From the NCBI GenBank assembly GCA_016785225.1, contig JAFBJZ010000660.1, forward strand, positions 2,914,001 through 2,978,000: DNA of 64,000 bases. Direction: 5' to 3'. The DNA comes from Psettodes erumei (taxonomy: Eukaryota; Chordata; Actinopteri; Pleuronectiformes; Psettodidae). Position numbers and translations under genes: made by a program. The notes under the pieces are model-generated. The model worked only from the letters and a program-made list of their open reading frames with translations. It did no database searches and was not told where the DNA came from. Shown here in pieces: positions 24,901 to 36,560 of this stretch (its first letter is position 1; every line of letters starts with the position of its first letter).

Positions 24901-27040
24901 CCCACAAGCTCACTGTCCACCCCTGTCCTCTCCCTGCTGGCCTCCTGCAGGTGCAGCAGAGCCAGGAGAAGATCGCTCGGCTGGAGCAGGAGAAGGAGCA
25001 CTGGCTCCTGGAGGCCCAGCTGGGGAAGGTGCGCCTGGAAAAGGAGAACCAGCGCATTGCGGACTTGGAAGTGCAGCTCGCAGCAGCTCTGGGGGGAAGT
25101 CCAAACTCGCAAACGGCTGCATCAAGCACACTCGCGCAGAGCCCCGAGGAAGCAGAGAGTGAGCAGAAAGCTGCAGGGAAAGAGACGACGTTGTGCACCA
25201 GCCTGGTAGAGTCACTTTTCTGGCTACTGTTCGTTTTTCACTTGCAGAGGGAGATTTTCAGCCCCTGGGACTGGTTTCTGATTTGCTTCAACAAAGGGAG
25301 TATTATCATTCTTTGCTTACAGCTTCCCCCACATAACAAGTTTTTAGCTGAATAAAACTCAAGACTTCCAATGTGCTGATCTGGCAGAATGGAAGAATAC
25401 TTTTGTTTATGCAAGTCAGTGCGGAGTTCACCGTGCAGTCACGACCCACACCTGTTTGTCTCACTCGTCTCTGGACTACTTGTGTATTTATAATTATTAT
25501 CTTTTGTCTGTCCTCTCAGTGTGAGAGACCTGTCTGCACTTGACCTGGATTTTGACATCTGATCTATGATTCACTTTCTGACATGTCTCGTCTCCTTGTT
25601 TCCAGGTTGGCATGTTGTGCACCACACCTACAGTTGAACACGTGAGTTGTCGTGCACTCAGCCAATTAACATACTTAGATGAAGTGTTCCTAAATCGAAA
25701 GATATACATTTTGAAAAGGTACTTGAAATGAATGTGAAAATAAGATGTCATCTAGCCGGATGTTGTGTCTGTGTGTGCAGGTGGGAGATGAGGAGTCCAG
25801 GGAGCAGCTGATAAAGACTCACTACATGGCCAGAGTTGGAGAACTCACCACCCAGCTCCAGATTTCAGATAGCAAAGCTGTGCACTTTCACTCTGAGGTA
25901 AAGTCCCTACAAGAAGGTTTATCTCACAAACTCCCCTTATTGGAGCTTTTGAAACAGATCTCAAAACTGTGCTATAAATGCATCAAAATGTATCGGGGGG
26001 GGGCAGCAGTTGTTTTACTTTCCTTTTTTCCCCCTCTGTAGTGTCGAGCTTTGGCCAAGAGATTAGGCATTGCAGAAAAATCACGGGAGACTCTGACTGA
26101 GGAGGTCAAGCTGGCTAATCAGAACATCACGCGCTTGCAGGTAAAATGCGGCTTCTCCACCAAAGAGCTTCCAGTCTAAGTGGAGACACCAACCTCCTCC
26201 CAACTCATGTTGACTCTGTGTATTCTGTCACACAGGATGAACTGACTACGACTAAGAGGAGCTACGAAGACCAGCTCAGCATGATGAGCGACCACCTGTG
26301 CAGTATGAATGAGACTTTGAGCAAGCAGAGGGAGGAAATCGACACGCTCAAACTGGGCAGCAAGGTACAACACTGAGCCAGATTTCTGTTGTTTGCTTTC
26401 CCTTTTTTCCAACATCAAATCGCAATCGCAATATTTGTCAGAATCAAATGTACGCAGTTATATTTTCCCCATGTCACCCAGCCCTAGCTGTCACACACTG
26501 TCAGTCCCCATTTAAAAAAAAATCTAAAGTCCACTCTGCAAAAAGGAGCGCTTAACATATCCACTGTAGTCAGGGGGTGCATTTCAGGCCTGGCAGTGAA
26601 ATGTGACGTAAAGTTTCTGTCAGTTATGAGGTGAACCGGGAGGTCATCCGTGGTGTCGAAGTCGCTGCCAGGTCTGATGGGAAAAACATCTGCTGGAACC
26701 ATCTGCGAAAGTCATCAAGTTTAAGATGCAGAAACGGAGAGGCTTGTTTTGAAGCGCGCATGTTCGAGCATGCATGCACAGACAGGGGCTGCATGCTGGG
26801 AACTTGCAGGACAGAGCATGTTCGGTCATATGAAGGTGGTAATTTTCCCGTGAAGACGAGACACCAGCCTCAGCATGTTTTTAGATTTTGAAAGAGAATG
26901 CCATTTACTGAAGTTAAAACACAACATAGTAATTTTTTTTTTTACCAATCATGAATATCTTGATATATTTTTTTGTAAAACAGTTGTATATTGTTTTTTT
27001 TGTCCTGTAGGGAAATGCCAAAAAGAACAAAGGTCGCTAG
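18162..27040 (+). CDS. ppp1r21: Protein phosphatase 1 regulatory subunit 21 (ppp1r21), 22 coding exons, 785 aa
   Basis: Coding exons: 18162-18221, 19278-19346, 19690-19836, 20006-20107, 20227-20391, 20487-20545, 20931-21025, 21265-21317, 21430-21579, 21685-21786, 21865-21953, 22061-22197, 22340-22432, 22877-23004, 23584-23733, 24012-24104, 24951-25205, 25606-25641, 25781-25897, 26042-26140, 26236-26364 and 27011-27040. They total 2358 nt with TAG, and all are GT-AG and in phase. The start MANVTDLQTKYSKLAQEYSK leads into LRAQNQVLKK, the KLRAQ region. Further conserved blocks are SVFDEDLQKKIEENERLHIQ, EKVPFNDT, ISPLNQKFSQYLHENA, SLEEECE, QEKEHWLLEAQL, MMSDHLCSMNETLSKQREE and the basic tail GNAKKNKGR. 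The protein is mostly coiled coil. Family knowledge: it is a subunit of the endosomal FERRY complex (Rab5 effector), linked to endosome sorting and mRNA transport, and also described as a PP1 partner. The human protein is 780 aa, so this copy is full length. Confidence 0.96.
21964..21995. repeat. (GT)n microsatellite in ppp1r21 intron 11
   Basis: Uninterrupted GT dinucleotides start 10 bp after the donor of ppp1r21 exon 11 (21954), inside a 107-bp intron. Length variation here would change the size of a very short intron. Confidence 0.9.
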
Positions 27041-28030
27041 AGCTGCTCTCAGAACTGCACCCTGAGGCATGACGTGGACTGTGGAGCCTCCCGGCAGCGT
27101 CCTGATTCGAACACAACCACTGTCACCAAACCACAGGATGGCTACATGAGCCTCAGATACCTCCGCTCTCAGACAGTGACCGTACAAATGAACTGCACGG
27201 AGGCTATAACATGACTGAAGAAGCTTCTCTTTTCCCCCTTTTCATTATTACAGCACCAGTTGAAATATGACATGATTTGCAGAGAATGGTTTCTGAAACT
27301 GTAACAGAAGCTGCTGCTTGACCTGTTGGTCAAAGCAAAGAGATGAACAGCTTTTCCCCAGAAGGGACAGAGGAAGATAAACAGCGGACAACACTTGAAG
27401 TTGACAATGCTCACTGAAGTCACGACTTGAAGACCAAACCCTGTTGATCAGTGTGTCTACTATCTTGCTTAGCATACATGTGAGAGAAAATGAAACTGCA
27501 TTCTTACTCTTTATCTGTGTGTGCAAGGCAAACAGAGCAAATGTTGGTGTGGCCGCATGTGTGCAGAGTGTCGTCATTGTGTGACTGTGGCTCCAGGCTT
27601 TACAAAATATGAGTATTGTTTTATGCTGAGATCTTTTTTTTTTTTATCAAATTTGAGATTATTCATGGATGTGGTTCCTAGAGTCTGTATGCATATGTAC
27701 ATGCATATCTCATGAGCTTCTGTAAAGAAGGGCTTTGAAACCTGAACGAACAACTCGAACTTGACTTCATTCCTCGTTTTGGAAAATTTGGAGTTCTGTG
27801 GGCGTGGAGAAAAGAAAAGATGTCTGCCTCTATGCACTGACTAACTGTGTTTGACGAGACAAAAAGAGGAGAATGGACGTGTCAGAGCTTGTGAAACGGT
27901 GTCAGTCGGTCTCTCTGAAGTTACTCTGTAACAAGTTGTTTTTATCACCAAAGTAAGCGAGCTGTCCACTGGTGTGGCACAAGAGTCTCTAAATTCATGT
28001 TGTAATATGTGTGGATAAAAAGGTTAATAT
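27041..28030 (+). other. ppp1r21: Probable ppp1r21 3' UTR
   Basis: Non-coding sequence follows the TAG at 27038-27040. No canonical AATAAA was seen. A weak GATAAA variant sits near 28014, just before the AT-rich repeat region, so the end is a guess. Confidence 0.35.
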
Positions 28031-28079
28031 GAAAATTAACTTGTATGTTTTTTATCTTTTTTCGTGTGAAAATATGAAC

Positions 28080-28297
28080 TTTAAAGAAAAATTTAACATG
28101 TTATATTATTATCGCTTTTTTACAACTTACTATGCTATTTTTATGCCATTTTTATGACATACTATATTCTGACCTTTTTGCCTATTATGCTAGGGGGTGT
28201 TTATAAAACACTATTCCTTGATGTTTTGGTACGTTTCAGGACAAAACTTTTTAAAAATATTTTTGGCATTTTTTGACATACTATACTATGACATATC
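28080..28297. repeat. AT-rich repeat, left arm of an inverted pair
   Basis: The arm contains 'gacatactata' type motifs (28165, 28275) and the block tttataaaacactattccttgatg at about 28201-28224. The reverse complement of 29189-29400 carries matching blocks in the same order: agctttttacaacatgcta, then gaccttttcc, then aaacactattcattgatg. The arm ends where the Penelope-like tail begins. Confidence 0.55.
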
Positions 28298-29120
28298 TAT
28301 GTAGATTCTCAGTCATCCGGGTCATTGTCAAGGTTGAAAGAGTTCCATAAGGCAACTGGACTTGAGATTTTTCAAGAAAACATTTCACCTCTCATCCAAG
28401 AGGCTTCTTAAGTTCTGAAACTGATAGTGGGGAGTACTAGAATTCATACAATGTAGGTGTGGAAAGTTGTTTGGGAAAAAAAACAACAGTGCCACAGGTC
28501 ACTCCCATGGGCCATGTGCTTGTGCAGCGGCTATTTGGTCTCCCCAATGTACAGGTCCGTGCACATTTCACTTAACTGAACAGCATCCTACATTGTCCAG
28601 CTTGTGTCTGGGTGTCTTGTCTTTTAGGATGCACCAGTTTTTGTCTAAAGGTGTTACTGGGTCTGAAATGTACAGGGATCTGTTGCTGGTTAAAGATCCT
28701 CCTAAGTTTCCCAGCAACCCCTGTGATATATGGGATGGTGATGTTTCTCCTTCTGTTATCCTCCCTCTCTGTGGGTCTTTTCTTGTTGGTTTTCAGCAAG
28801 GCCCAACTGGGATAACCACAGGTTTTGAGGGATCCCCTGATGTGCCTCTGTTCCCTAATCTTGCCCCTGTTGGTGGTTGGAACTTTGTCTCCCCGTGACT
28901 GGAGGGTTCTGATAACCCCTAATTTAAACTCCAGTGGGTGGTGCGAGTCAAACCAGAGGTACTGGTCGGTGTGTGTCAGTTTCCTGTACACATCTATTTT
29001 GAGATTTCCGTCCTCCGTGATATGGACAGCACAGTCCAGGAAAGCAAGGATGTTGTCTTTCACATCTTCGCGTGTGAACTTGATGTTCCTGTCCACAGCA
29101 TAGATGTGGTCAGTCTCATT
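28298..29120 (-). mobile_element. Penelope-like retroelement remnant (5'-truncated, degenerate)
   Basis: On the minus strand a 174-aa open frame (29096-28572) carries the end of a Penelope-type reverse transcriptase: NIKFTREDVKDNILAFLDCA, VYRKLTHTDQYLWFDSHHPL and KLGVIRTLQSRGDKVPT. After a frame break near 28572-28580, another frame shows a GIY-YIG endonuclease signature, DLYIGETK, followed at once by a stop codon. The 3' tail on the minus strand includes 'ctcttggatgagaggtgaaa' and a 'caaccttgacaatgacccgg'-type end that is common in fish genomes. The 5' side is cut off near 29120, so most of the reverse transcriptase is missing. The copy is dead. Family knowledge: Penelope-like elements pair a reverse transcriptase with a GIY-YIG nuclease. 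Confidence 0.85.
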
Positions 29121-29123
29121 TAG

Positions 29124-29172
29124 TAGTCATCTCTTTACTGTAGTTACTGTCTTGACAGTAAAGAGACGACTA
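29124..29172. repeat. Hairpin at the truncated end of the Penelope-like element
   Basis: tagtcatctctttactgt (29124-29141) pairs with acagtaaagagacgacta (29155-29172) at 17 of 18 positions around a 13-nt loop. It sits exactly between the 5' end of the retroelement remnant and the right AT-rich arm. Confidence 0.7.
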
Positions 29173-29188
29173 TGAAAAGGTTAAAGCA

Positions 29189-29400
29189 TATGTCGTACAA
29201 CACATGAAAAAACGCCATAACGTATTTTCGCTAAAACAAGAAAAAAATGACAAAATACAACATGACAAAAAAATTCACAGACAAAATTCAAGACATCAAA
29301 CATCAATGAATAGTGTTTCAGAAATATTTTATAGTTTATGCATAAAAAAATGCGGGAAAAGGTCATAATTTAGCATGTTGTAAAAAGCTTAAAAATTGCG
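29189..29400. repeat. AT-rich repeat, right arm of the inverted pair
   Basis: The reverse complement matches the left arm at 28080-28297 in several ordered blocks, including aaacactattcattgatg against aaacactattccttgatg. A further, more diverged copy in the same orientation as this arm appears at about 29520-29620 (reverse complement tttataaagcattgttctttgat). Confidence 0.55.
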
Positions 29401-29649
29401 GTTGTAAACAGTGTTGCAAAACATAAAAAATATGAAATGTAATAACAACGTAAAACATCTAATAATATTGTTTCGTTAACTTTACATAATATAGATGTTT
29501 CAAATGCAAAAAGGTGTAGTGTAGTAGTGTAGTAAATGTGCAAAAAATATCACAGTATTATATGTCGGAAAATTGCTCCCAAAAATCAAAGAACAATGCT
29601 TTATAAATACTTCGTACTTTAACAGGTGTTAAAATTGGTTAAGACCATC

Positions 29650-32600
29650 GTATACCATGGTGATAAATTTTCATGAAAAATTGCACACTATCTTTTTTCT
29701 TTTTGGATTATCTGCCGTTTTGATTTTCGCGCCCATTGCCGGATGGAGACATTTCCTACTGTCATGAACGCAGCACTGCTCCGTTCATTCCTGCAGTGTC
29801 CCGTAGGAGGACAGTCTGTCTGAACTCCGCGAGGGGAATTGGTGTACTGTAGAAACTCCCAGGATTTACACCCTGCCATTTTGAGCAAAACCGGCCGACA
29901 TCAGGGGGTTCAGACGCGTCCATCAAACAGGAGCCATGGCCTGAATTAGTAAACCACCACTCCGAGTATTGTGAGTATCTCTCTTTTGGTTTAACCCGCG
30001 TCATGTTTCAAAGTGAGCTGCGGTATTTCAGGTCCCGTTCGAAACGACCTAAAACGCTTTTGGTAAAAAAAAAAAATGTTTGACGCGCTTGTTGTCAGTC
30101 GTGGCTCGGTTGTGACTGAATGGCGCACGTCGTGTCGCCCGAAACGTGTGCAAACTGGGGAAAGTAACGAAGTCTGACAACTTTTGTTAGTCAGGCTAAG
30201 CATCAAAACAATGGCGCAAGTGTAATCCCAGAAGTGGGCCTCTGTTTTTGCCCAGTCTTTGCTTTTTCTGATCCGAATCTAGATGCTAAATGCAGGAGGC
30301 CCTTTAAAGCATACATTATATTAAACATAACATTGATTTACTCAGTGTGTTTACGTGTGAAGAGACAAAAAAAAGTCACGGGAGGGTGGAGCTCACTGTC
30401 TTGCGGACAGTGCCATTGGAAATGAGAGCAGTAGTACTCTATAGTTAAATTAAACGGGACAGTGTCTTGTTTTATAACTTCTCCGAGGAAAAACACTCGG
30501 CTCCATAGAGAGAGTGTACAGGAAATGTGCAGAGAATCCAACAGAAACTTATCTTGTTCCATCAGGAAACATCTGTCTGCTAAGTTAAAGTTGAAATGTG
30601 TTTTGTAATTCAGCAGTTTCATTCTTACATCCATAATAGTTTCCTCTCAGTCATCATTTGTCAAAAAACCCCACCAACCCGTCGTATTAAATAAAATGCC
30701 AGTTCATAGAATTTGTTGTTTCATATCCTGATATGGTAGTTTCAGATGGTGATTGTTGTTCCTCTTTGCAGACTGTAGTTTCTCTGTAAATTCTCATGTT
30801 GTTCCAGATGATTCCACAGCCCAGGATTCGAGGGCTCGCATATCAAAGTGCTGACTGGCCTCTTGTCAGATCAACTCATGCCACTGTTTGGCAACATGTT
30901 GTGACTCAGTCTGACCAAATGATTATGATCAAGTTACTTCAGACTTAAAGCTATTGTCCATGAGGTGTGTATGTTATTTTGCTCCCCCCCTCAGGTTTAG
31001 CAAATGTAGCAATTTCTCAAAGTACAGTAATAATCAGTGATGATAAACCTGAGATAGGATTGCATGGGATTAGCCTACTCTTTCGTCTTAATTGCTGTGC
31101 TGCAGTTGAACCGAGAACAAACCTGATTTGAAAGAGAAACTTGGAGAGAGTTGCTCTTTGGGATTACGATGCTCGTGAGACCATGAGAGATTTCTTCACG
31201 TCTTTAGTCTTGAAATGTTAATAACAAAGAAAAATGAAGTTGCAATTGTAAAAGTAATTCTTCAAACTTCTTCTGTGTGTTTATAAAGTGCCTAACTACT
31301 ATAGTAAGATGATACTAATCCCCAGGATGCTTCTTCATCACTGTTTTTAAGTCCAACAGTTATAAGTAACCAGATGAACCAGAATTTTTGACCTATAAAT
31401 CCGGTGCATTTTTGAAATTTGATTAAATCCCATTAAGATAATATTTGTTGTCAGTTGACATGGATATAGCAGGCGGGTATTTCCTGTGTGCAAAGCTGCT
31501 TGTCCCAGAGGAATGCACGGAATGTATTCTTTTGTCCTCTGTAGATTTAGCAGCCCGGGAAGAGACGGCACACAGGGTCTGAGAGGCTGTCAGTAACCCC
31601 CCCCCCGGCGGAGCGCTCATCCTTCTCCGTGCCGGTCTCTTTGAACCAAAGCCGAGGGATTCTTGAAGTCGGAGAGGAAAGGATGAGCTCGGGGAAACGC
31701 CTGTGTGCCATCACACGTCCTCTCATTAGAAAGATGCTTTCCAGCGTTTGACTGAAGACTTGTCAATCCACTAACCTGAATCAGAGCCCCCACTTCCCTG
31801 TTTATTTATAGCTTAGGGGAACTTGCCACTGAATGTCTCCTCCATGCAATCACATGGCTATGATCCTGAAGGGAGGAGGGAGGCTGTAATTGAGGCTGTC
31901 TGCTTTCAATTATTATTGTTTTTTTTTTCAAGATTTTTACGGCGATATGAGGCTTCAGCATTTTGAAAGTGGCTCCTCTGTGGCCTCGGAACCGGATGTT
32001 GGTGAGAGCAGAGCTGCCAGCACATCAAAAGGCAGATTGTGATTGAGTCGCAGGAAAATTAACTCTGAGATTGTGTAAAGATTCCAGCATGTTTACTATT
32101 TGCCCATTGGCCCACATTTGCCTGAATACCATTGGTGTTGAGCGACATTCCCACACGTTTTCAGCGGTTAATGCCTACATTGAAATATGCTCTGCAACTG
32201 CGATATCAGACAGGGTAAACCACATTCTCCCACATTTAACCAGGCTGGTTCGTTTCTGAAGCCTCGTGCGGTACCAGCTGCTGTGCCGAGCTGTGCCTGC
32301 ATCTCACAGCTGACCTGCTGGCTAATGAGGCAGGATCTTTGCCATCACGGCTAACTTCTCTCACACGCATTTTAGAGCAGGTTTGCTATCAAATATTTAG
32401 TGTGTGCGCATTTCATAGCACAGAGTGTATGAAATGCAACATTTCACCACATCCATTTGTATTGCAAAACCTTTGAACTTCCGAAACGTCTCAATTTTGA
32501 CCCTTCTTTGAAAAGTGACAATTCTTTCTCTCTGAATCTTTTTCTTTGTCCTCTGCTCTTGTTAGAATTTTCTCCAATCATGTTCACCATTCTTTATCAC

Positions 32601-32685
32601 AATCCTGTAAAACATATAGAGAGAAATGGAATTACATTCTTTCATTTCGATGTTTTCTAATTCTTCTTGTGTGCTTTTCTTACAG
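29650..32685. other. Upstream region and probable 5' untranslated exon/intron of ston1
   Basis: No protein-coding similarity was seen. A less AT-rich stretch at about 29750-30160 with several CpGs could hold the ston1 promoter and first untranslated exon. A good 3' splice site (gtgcttttcttacag) ends at 32685, 87 bp before the ston1 ATG. A C9 run lies near 31597 and T runs near 31920. No repeat family was recognised in the rest. Confidence 0.45.
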
Positions 32686-32772
32686 AGGAGGTCTTGAAGT
32701 TGGAGATAATTAATCCAACAAAGAAAAACAGTTTTTTTTTTTTTGTGGACTGGACACCAGTCGTCTGCAGCC

Positions 32773-35133
32773 ATGTATTCCACCAATCATTCAAACTGGG
32801 TCACGTTCGAAGATGACAACACGCCACTCTCATCACCTCAGAAGCCGCCGCAGTCACCGGGGCTTATCAAAGCATCGGTACCACGTCCCAATGGTCTGAA
32901 ATTAGTTCTTCCTCCAATCAGAGACACTTCGTGGAGCTTCAGTCAGTCATTGGAATCCCCTCAAAGCCACTCGAGTCACAGCGGAAGCTCCTGTGCACCG
33001 TGCAGCGCGCCCTTTTGCACTCCTGTGGGCGGGGTCCCGAGCAACGTGTCCCCATTTCACTCCAGCACGTGGGATAAGAATGACTTCTTCCGGAGTTTGT
33101 CCAGCGCATCCACCACCTCTGCTCCTTCCCCTGCACCAGAGGCCTTCACTGGAACCTCAGATGGACCAAGCCCATTCCCTTCTTTCCAGGGGAACTCAGG
33201 ACACTATAATCCCTTCTGGGATGGATCTAGACACAGCGCAGATGTGGGCAGCTCCTCCTCAGACTCAGACTGTGACAACAGCCTACCACGTTTCTTTATT
33301 CGGACCAAAGATGGCAGTGAGCCTCCACGCGACCAACTCCAGAGCTCCTTCTCCTACATTTGCCACAAACTGGAAGGCCTACAAACAGAAACAGACCATG
33401 AGACGGAGGTGGAGAGAGATGGGGAGAGGCGGCTGAGTTGTAAAAGTGAGGTGTTAAGTGAGGGTTCATCTCAGTTCGTTCCCCGTGGACTGTTTCGTAG
33501 CCAGAAGAGAGACGGCTGGCCTGTCATGCTCAGGATCCCTGAAAAGAAGAACCGCATGTCCTCTCGACAGTGGGGGCCGATCTATCTTCGTTTGTTGCCG
33601 GGAGGAGTGCTGCAGATGTATTACGAGAAAGGGCTGGAGAAGCCCTTCAAGGAGTTCCAGCTTCTCCCTCAGTGTAGGCTCTCGGACTTTAAACTGGAAA
33701 GCTATGGCGAGCCCCGCAAAGTCCTCACAGTCAAGGTGGAGCATTTCTCCTACACAGAAAAAAAACGCTTTCACCCGAAGATGGAGGTCAGTCATGAGGC
33801 AGAGGTCGAGCAGCTGCTGAAGTTTGGCTCCACGGTGCATGACGACATGGAGGACCTGGTTGTCTCCATGGAAGAGGAAATCTTTAAGCTGCATATGCCC
33901 CATCAGCAGAGGCGGCACTACGAGGAGCTGGAGCTGTCGTTGCAGGTCACCGATCACATCTGGCTACAACTGGACAAATCTGGAGGAGTTATAGAGCGGA
34001 CAGCCTTCACTCAGATTCACTGTCTGGCCTTTCTGAACGGACTCGAAGATTGTTTTCTTGCCCTTAACGATCTCGGGCTGCTCCATTTCGACTCGAGCTA
34101 CGGGTCTGAGGAGGGCAGTGAAACCTGGATGGAGATCGCCGACTGCCACTTCCACAAATGTGTGAACGAGGCGGAGTTTCAGAGATCCCGGCTGATTAAG
34201 TTCTCGCCCCCTGATGCCTGCAGGGTGGAGCTGATGCGGTACAAGACAACCGTTTTGGGTTGCACAGATAATCCTTTCTCCATCAAAGCTTTGGTCACAG
34301 TTCAAGGTGCCTACGTGGAGCTCCAGGCCTTTCTCAACATGTCAGCCACCTTCCACTCATCCATGGGGGGGTCTGACAATCCCCCGCTGTGTGAGAACGT
34401 AGTGATCCGCGTGCCAGTGCCGGGCGACTGGGTCAAAGTGACACAGACGGTGGCCTTGCTGCGGCAGAAGTCACTGAAGGCCCGTATGAACAGAAACGCC
34501 TGCTTGGGCTCCGTCAGCAACGCGCACTTGCAGCCCGTTATGCAGGTGTCAGTCGGCACCGTCAAGTACGAGAATGTATATTCAGCCATCGTGTGGAGGA
34601 TCGACAGACTGCCCGCCAAAAATACAGGTAACACTTCTGAGAGGTTAAAATGTAGCCCCGCACCACAGATCGTTTCCTCATTAGCTTCTTGTGCACAAAT
34701 ACAGTATGTTTGCCACTCAGTGGCGTAACGCTCTAACTACAAGTGACCTTCGTTTGTTTTTTTTTTTCCTCAGCGGTGAATCATCCCCATTCGTTTTCCT
34801 GCAAGCTGGAGCTGGGATCTGATCAGGAGATCCCAAAAGACTGGTATCCCTTTGTCACCATGGAATGTGAAATAATGGGCGCAGTGGTGTCCCAGACCCG
34901 GGTGAAGTCACTGGGCACTGCCAACGACATCCAGCCGCAGAAACACGTGACCAGCTGGACCCGCTATCATTGTCAGGTGAGATGTTTCATCACTGCAATA
35001 ACATCTTGCACCATCTTTCAGCGTCGATAGAGAAAGCCTGACTAACCTAATGTTGTGATCTTTTTAGGTGGAGGTGGAGAAGAAATGGATTGAAACTGAG
35101 TCAGAGAGGCAATCTGGCTGTATGACGCAGTGA
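32773..35133 (+). CDS. ston1: Stonin-1 (ston1), three coding exons, 707 aa
   Basis: Coding exons: 32773-34627, 34774-34976 and 35068-35133, 2124 nt with TGA, GT-AG and in phase. The first ATG after the 3' splice site at 32685 gives MYSTNHSNWVTFEDDNTPLS, which fits stonin-1. A Ser/Pro-rich N-terminal region (1-235) contains NPF at 146-148. The stonin homology domain begins about residue 240 (LFRSQ, then LRIPEKKNRMSSRQWGPIYL). The mu-homology domain covers roughly 385-690 (ITQIHCLAFLNG-type block, FHKCVNEAEFQRSRLIKF, KSLKARMNRNACLGS, KLELGSDQEIPKDWYPF, QPQKHV). Family knowledge: stonins are clathrin-associated endocytic adaptors related to AP-2 mu and Drosophila stoned B. The huge first coding exon and two small last exons match the vertebrate gene. 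The human protein is about 735 aa. Confidence 0.96.
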
Positions 35134-36560
35134 CAATTAAAGCAGCACTGAAGAGGGCGTTAACCCTTTAAGGCTTTTGCCAAAATATTCTTAGTAGTGA
35201 AAAGGGATAGTGAAAAAAAACAAGGGAGATGAGGGACTTTCTGCTTATATCTGGTGTCAAACTCATACTGTATAATTACACATAGCCTGGTAGCCAATTT
35301 TGTATCCTGTAACTGAGACTGAGTTAGTCTAGACCTAATCAAAAACTTAACATGGTCCTTTTGCCTAGCACTTTACATTCAATAGATTTATTAATTTTAA
35401 GATTACAGTTCATACGAGTACTGTATATAAGCTTGCATTTGCATCATCTGCACTGCCCTCCAGAAAGATTGGCAGCCGAAGTAATGCCGAGCAGGCCGTA
35501 TGAGATTAACAGCTTAAGTATTGAGCAATATTCACTGTGTTTGAGAAAAAACTAATGACCAGCAGATGTTTGGGGGTCTGGTCCTTTTGTTGCCCAGCAA
35601 TTTTTAAACTTCGCACGTGACTTCTTTTGCATTTGTACTCAATGTGAAGTTGGCAGTGGTATTACAGGTTCGGGAATCTCAATATGTAAGTGGCCCCACG
35701 TATGAGCAAGTGTCAGACAAACTAATGTGAACATGTTTTGGAAAAGGACTGTAGTCATGTAATTATAGTTGTTCAAAGATGGGTCGCGAGTTCCCCAGAG
35801 CAGCGTTCATCCTAAGTGACTTAATCACTGTTTTAGGGGCAATTTGGTTGAATTGACTCAGGTTTAATGCCAATAAGCTGCCAATACTCAGCAATGGAAC
35901 ACTGATAACACACAAGTAAATGTTTTTTTTAATCCAAATTACAAGGTCATTGTCCTAAAAAGCCACAAAAAAATATATTTTTGAGGTTAACCCTCATGTT
36001 TTTGCCAAATGCCGGCAAAGTGCACTTAAAGTGAAACAGCAGTAGCGGCAGCAGCAGCAGCACTGATGTGACTGACTGTCCCATTTCTGGAGTGTTTTTT
36101 GAAAAAGTTGTACTATAGTAGCAGCTTTACACAAACAAAAAATTACTCTGCAACATAAGGTACTAATATTATTATATAAAGTGAGAAATTAATTTTCTAT
36201 TTTTCCACATGAATACGACTCATTACTTTTGTTGCTTGCCTCGAGCTGACCTTTGACTTTGTACCAAGGTTGTAGTCTGGAGACTGTAATGTTATTTAAG
36301 CAAATCAAATCTTTTATTATGTGATCTTTCTGCCTCTGGGTTGTGAGTAGGTTGAATGAAAACAAGAGTGGTGAAGCTTCGTAGCGAACAACAAAGCCTT
36401 CAAAGATGACTTGTATGTATGAGGTACCTGGCTTAAGCTGGATATTATGTACATCAAGAGTAAAAATTTTATTAAACCTGAGTGGCTCCTGGTACTACTT
36501 CACAGATGTCAAGACTGAAATGAAGAGCTGTGTTCTTTTGTACTCACTCTATTAAAAAAA
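35134..36560 (+). other. ston1: Probable ston1 3' UTR
   Basis: Non-coding, AT-rich sequence follows the TGA. Variant poly(A) signals ATTAAA occur at 36471-36476 and 36551-36556. No perfect AATAAA was noticed, so the end is approximate. Confidence 0.4.

Noticed and set aside
27090..27125. Possible tRNA B box (gattcgaac) in the ppp1r21 3' UTR
   Set aside because: The surrounding sequence does not fold into a cloverleaf on either strand and no A box was seen at the right distance.
28467..28898. 143-aa plus-strand open frame between ppp1r21 and ston1
   Set aside because: It is the antisense of the Penelope-like reverse transcriptase fragment.
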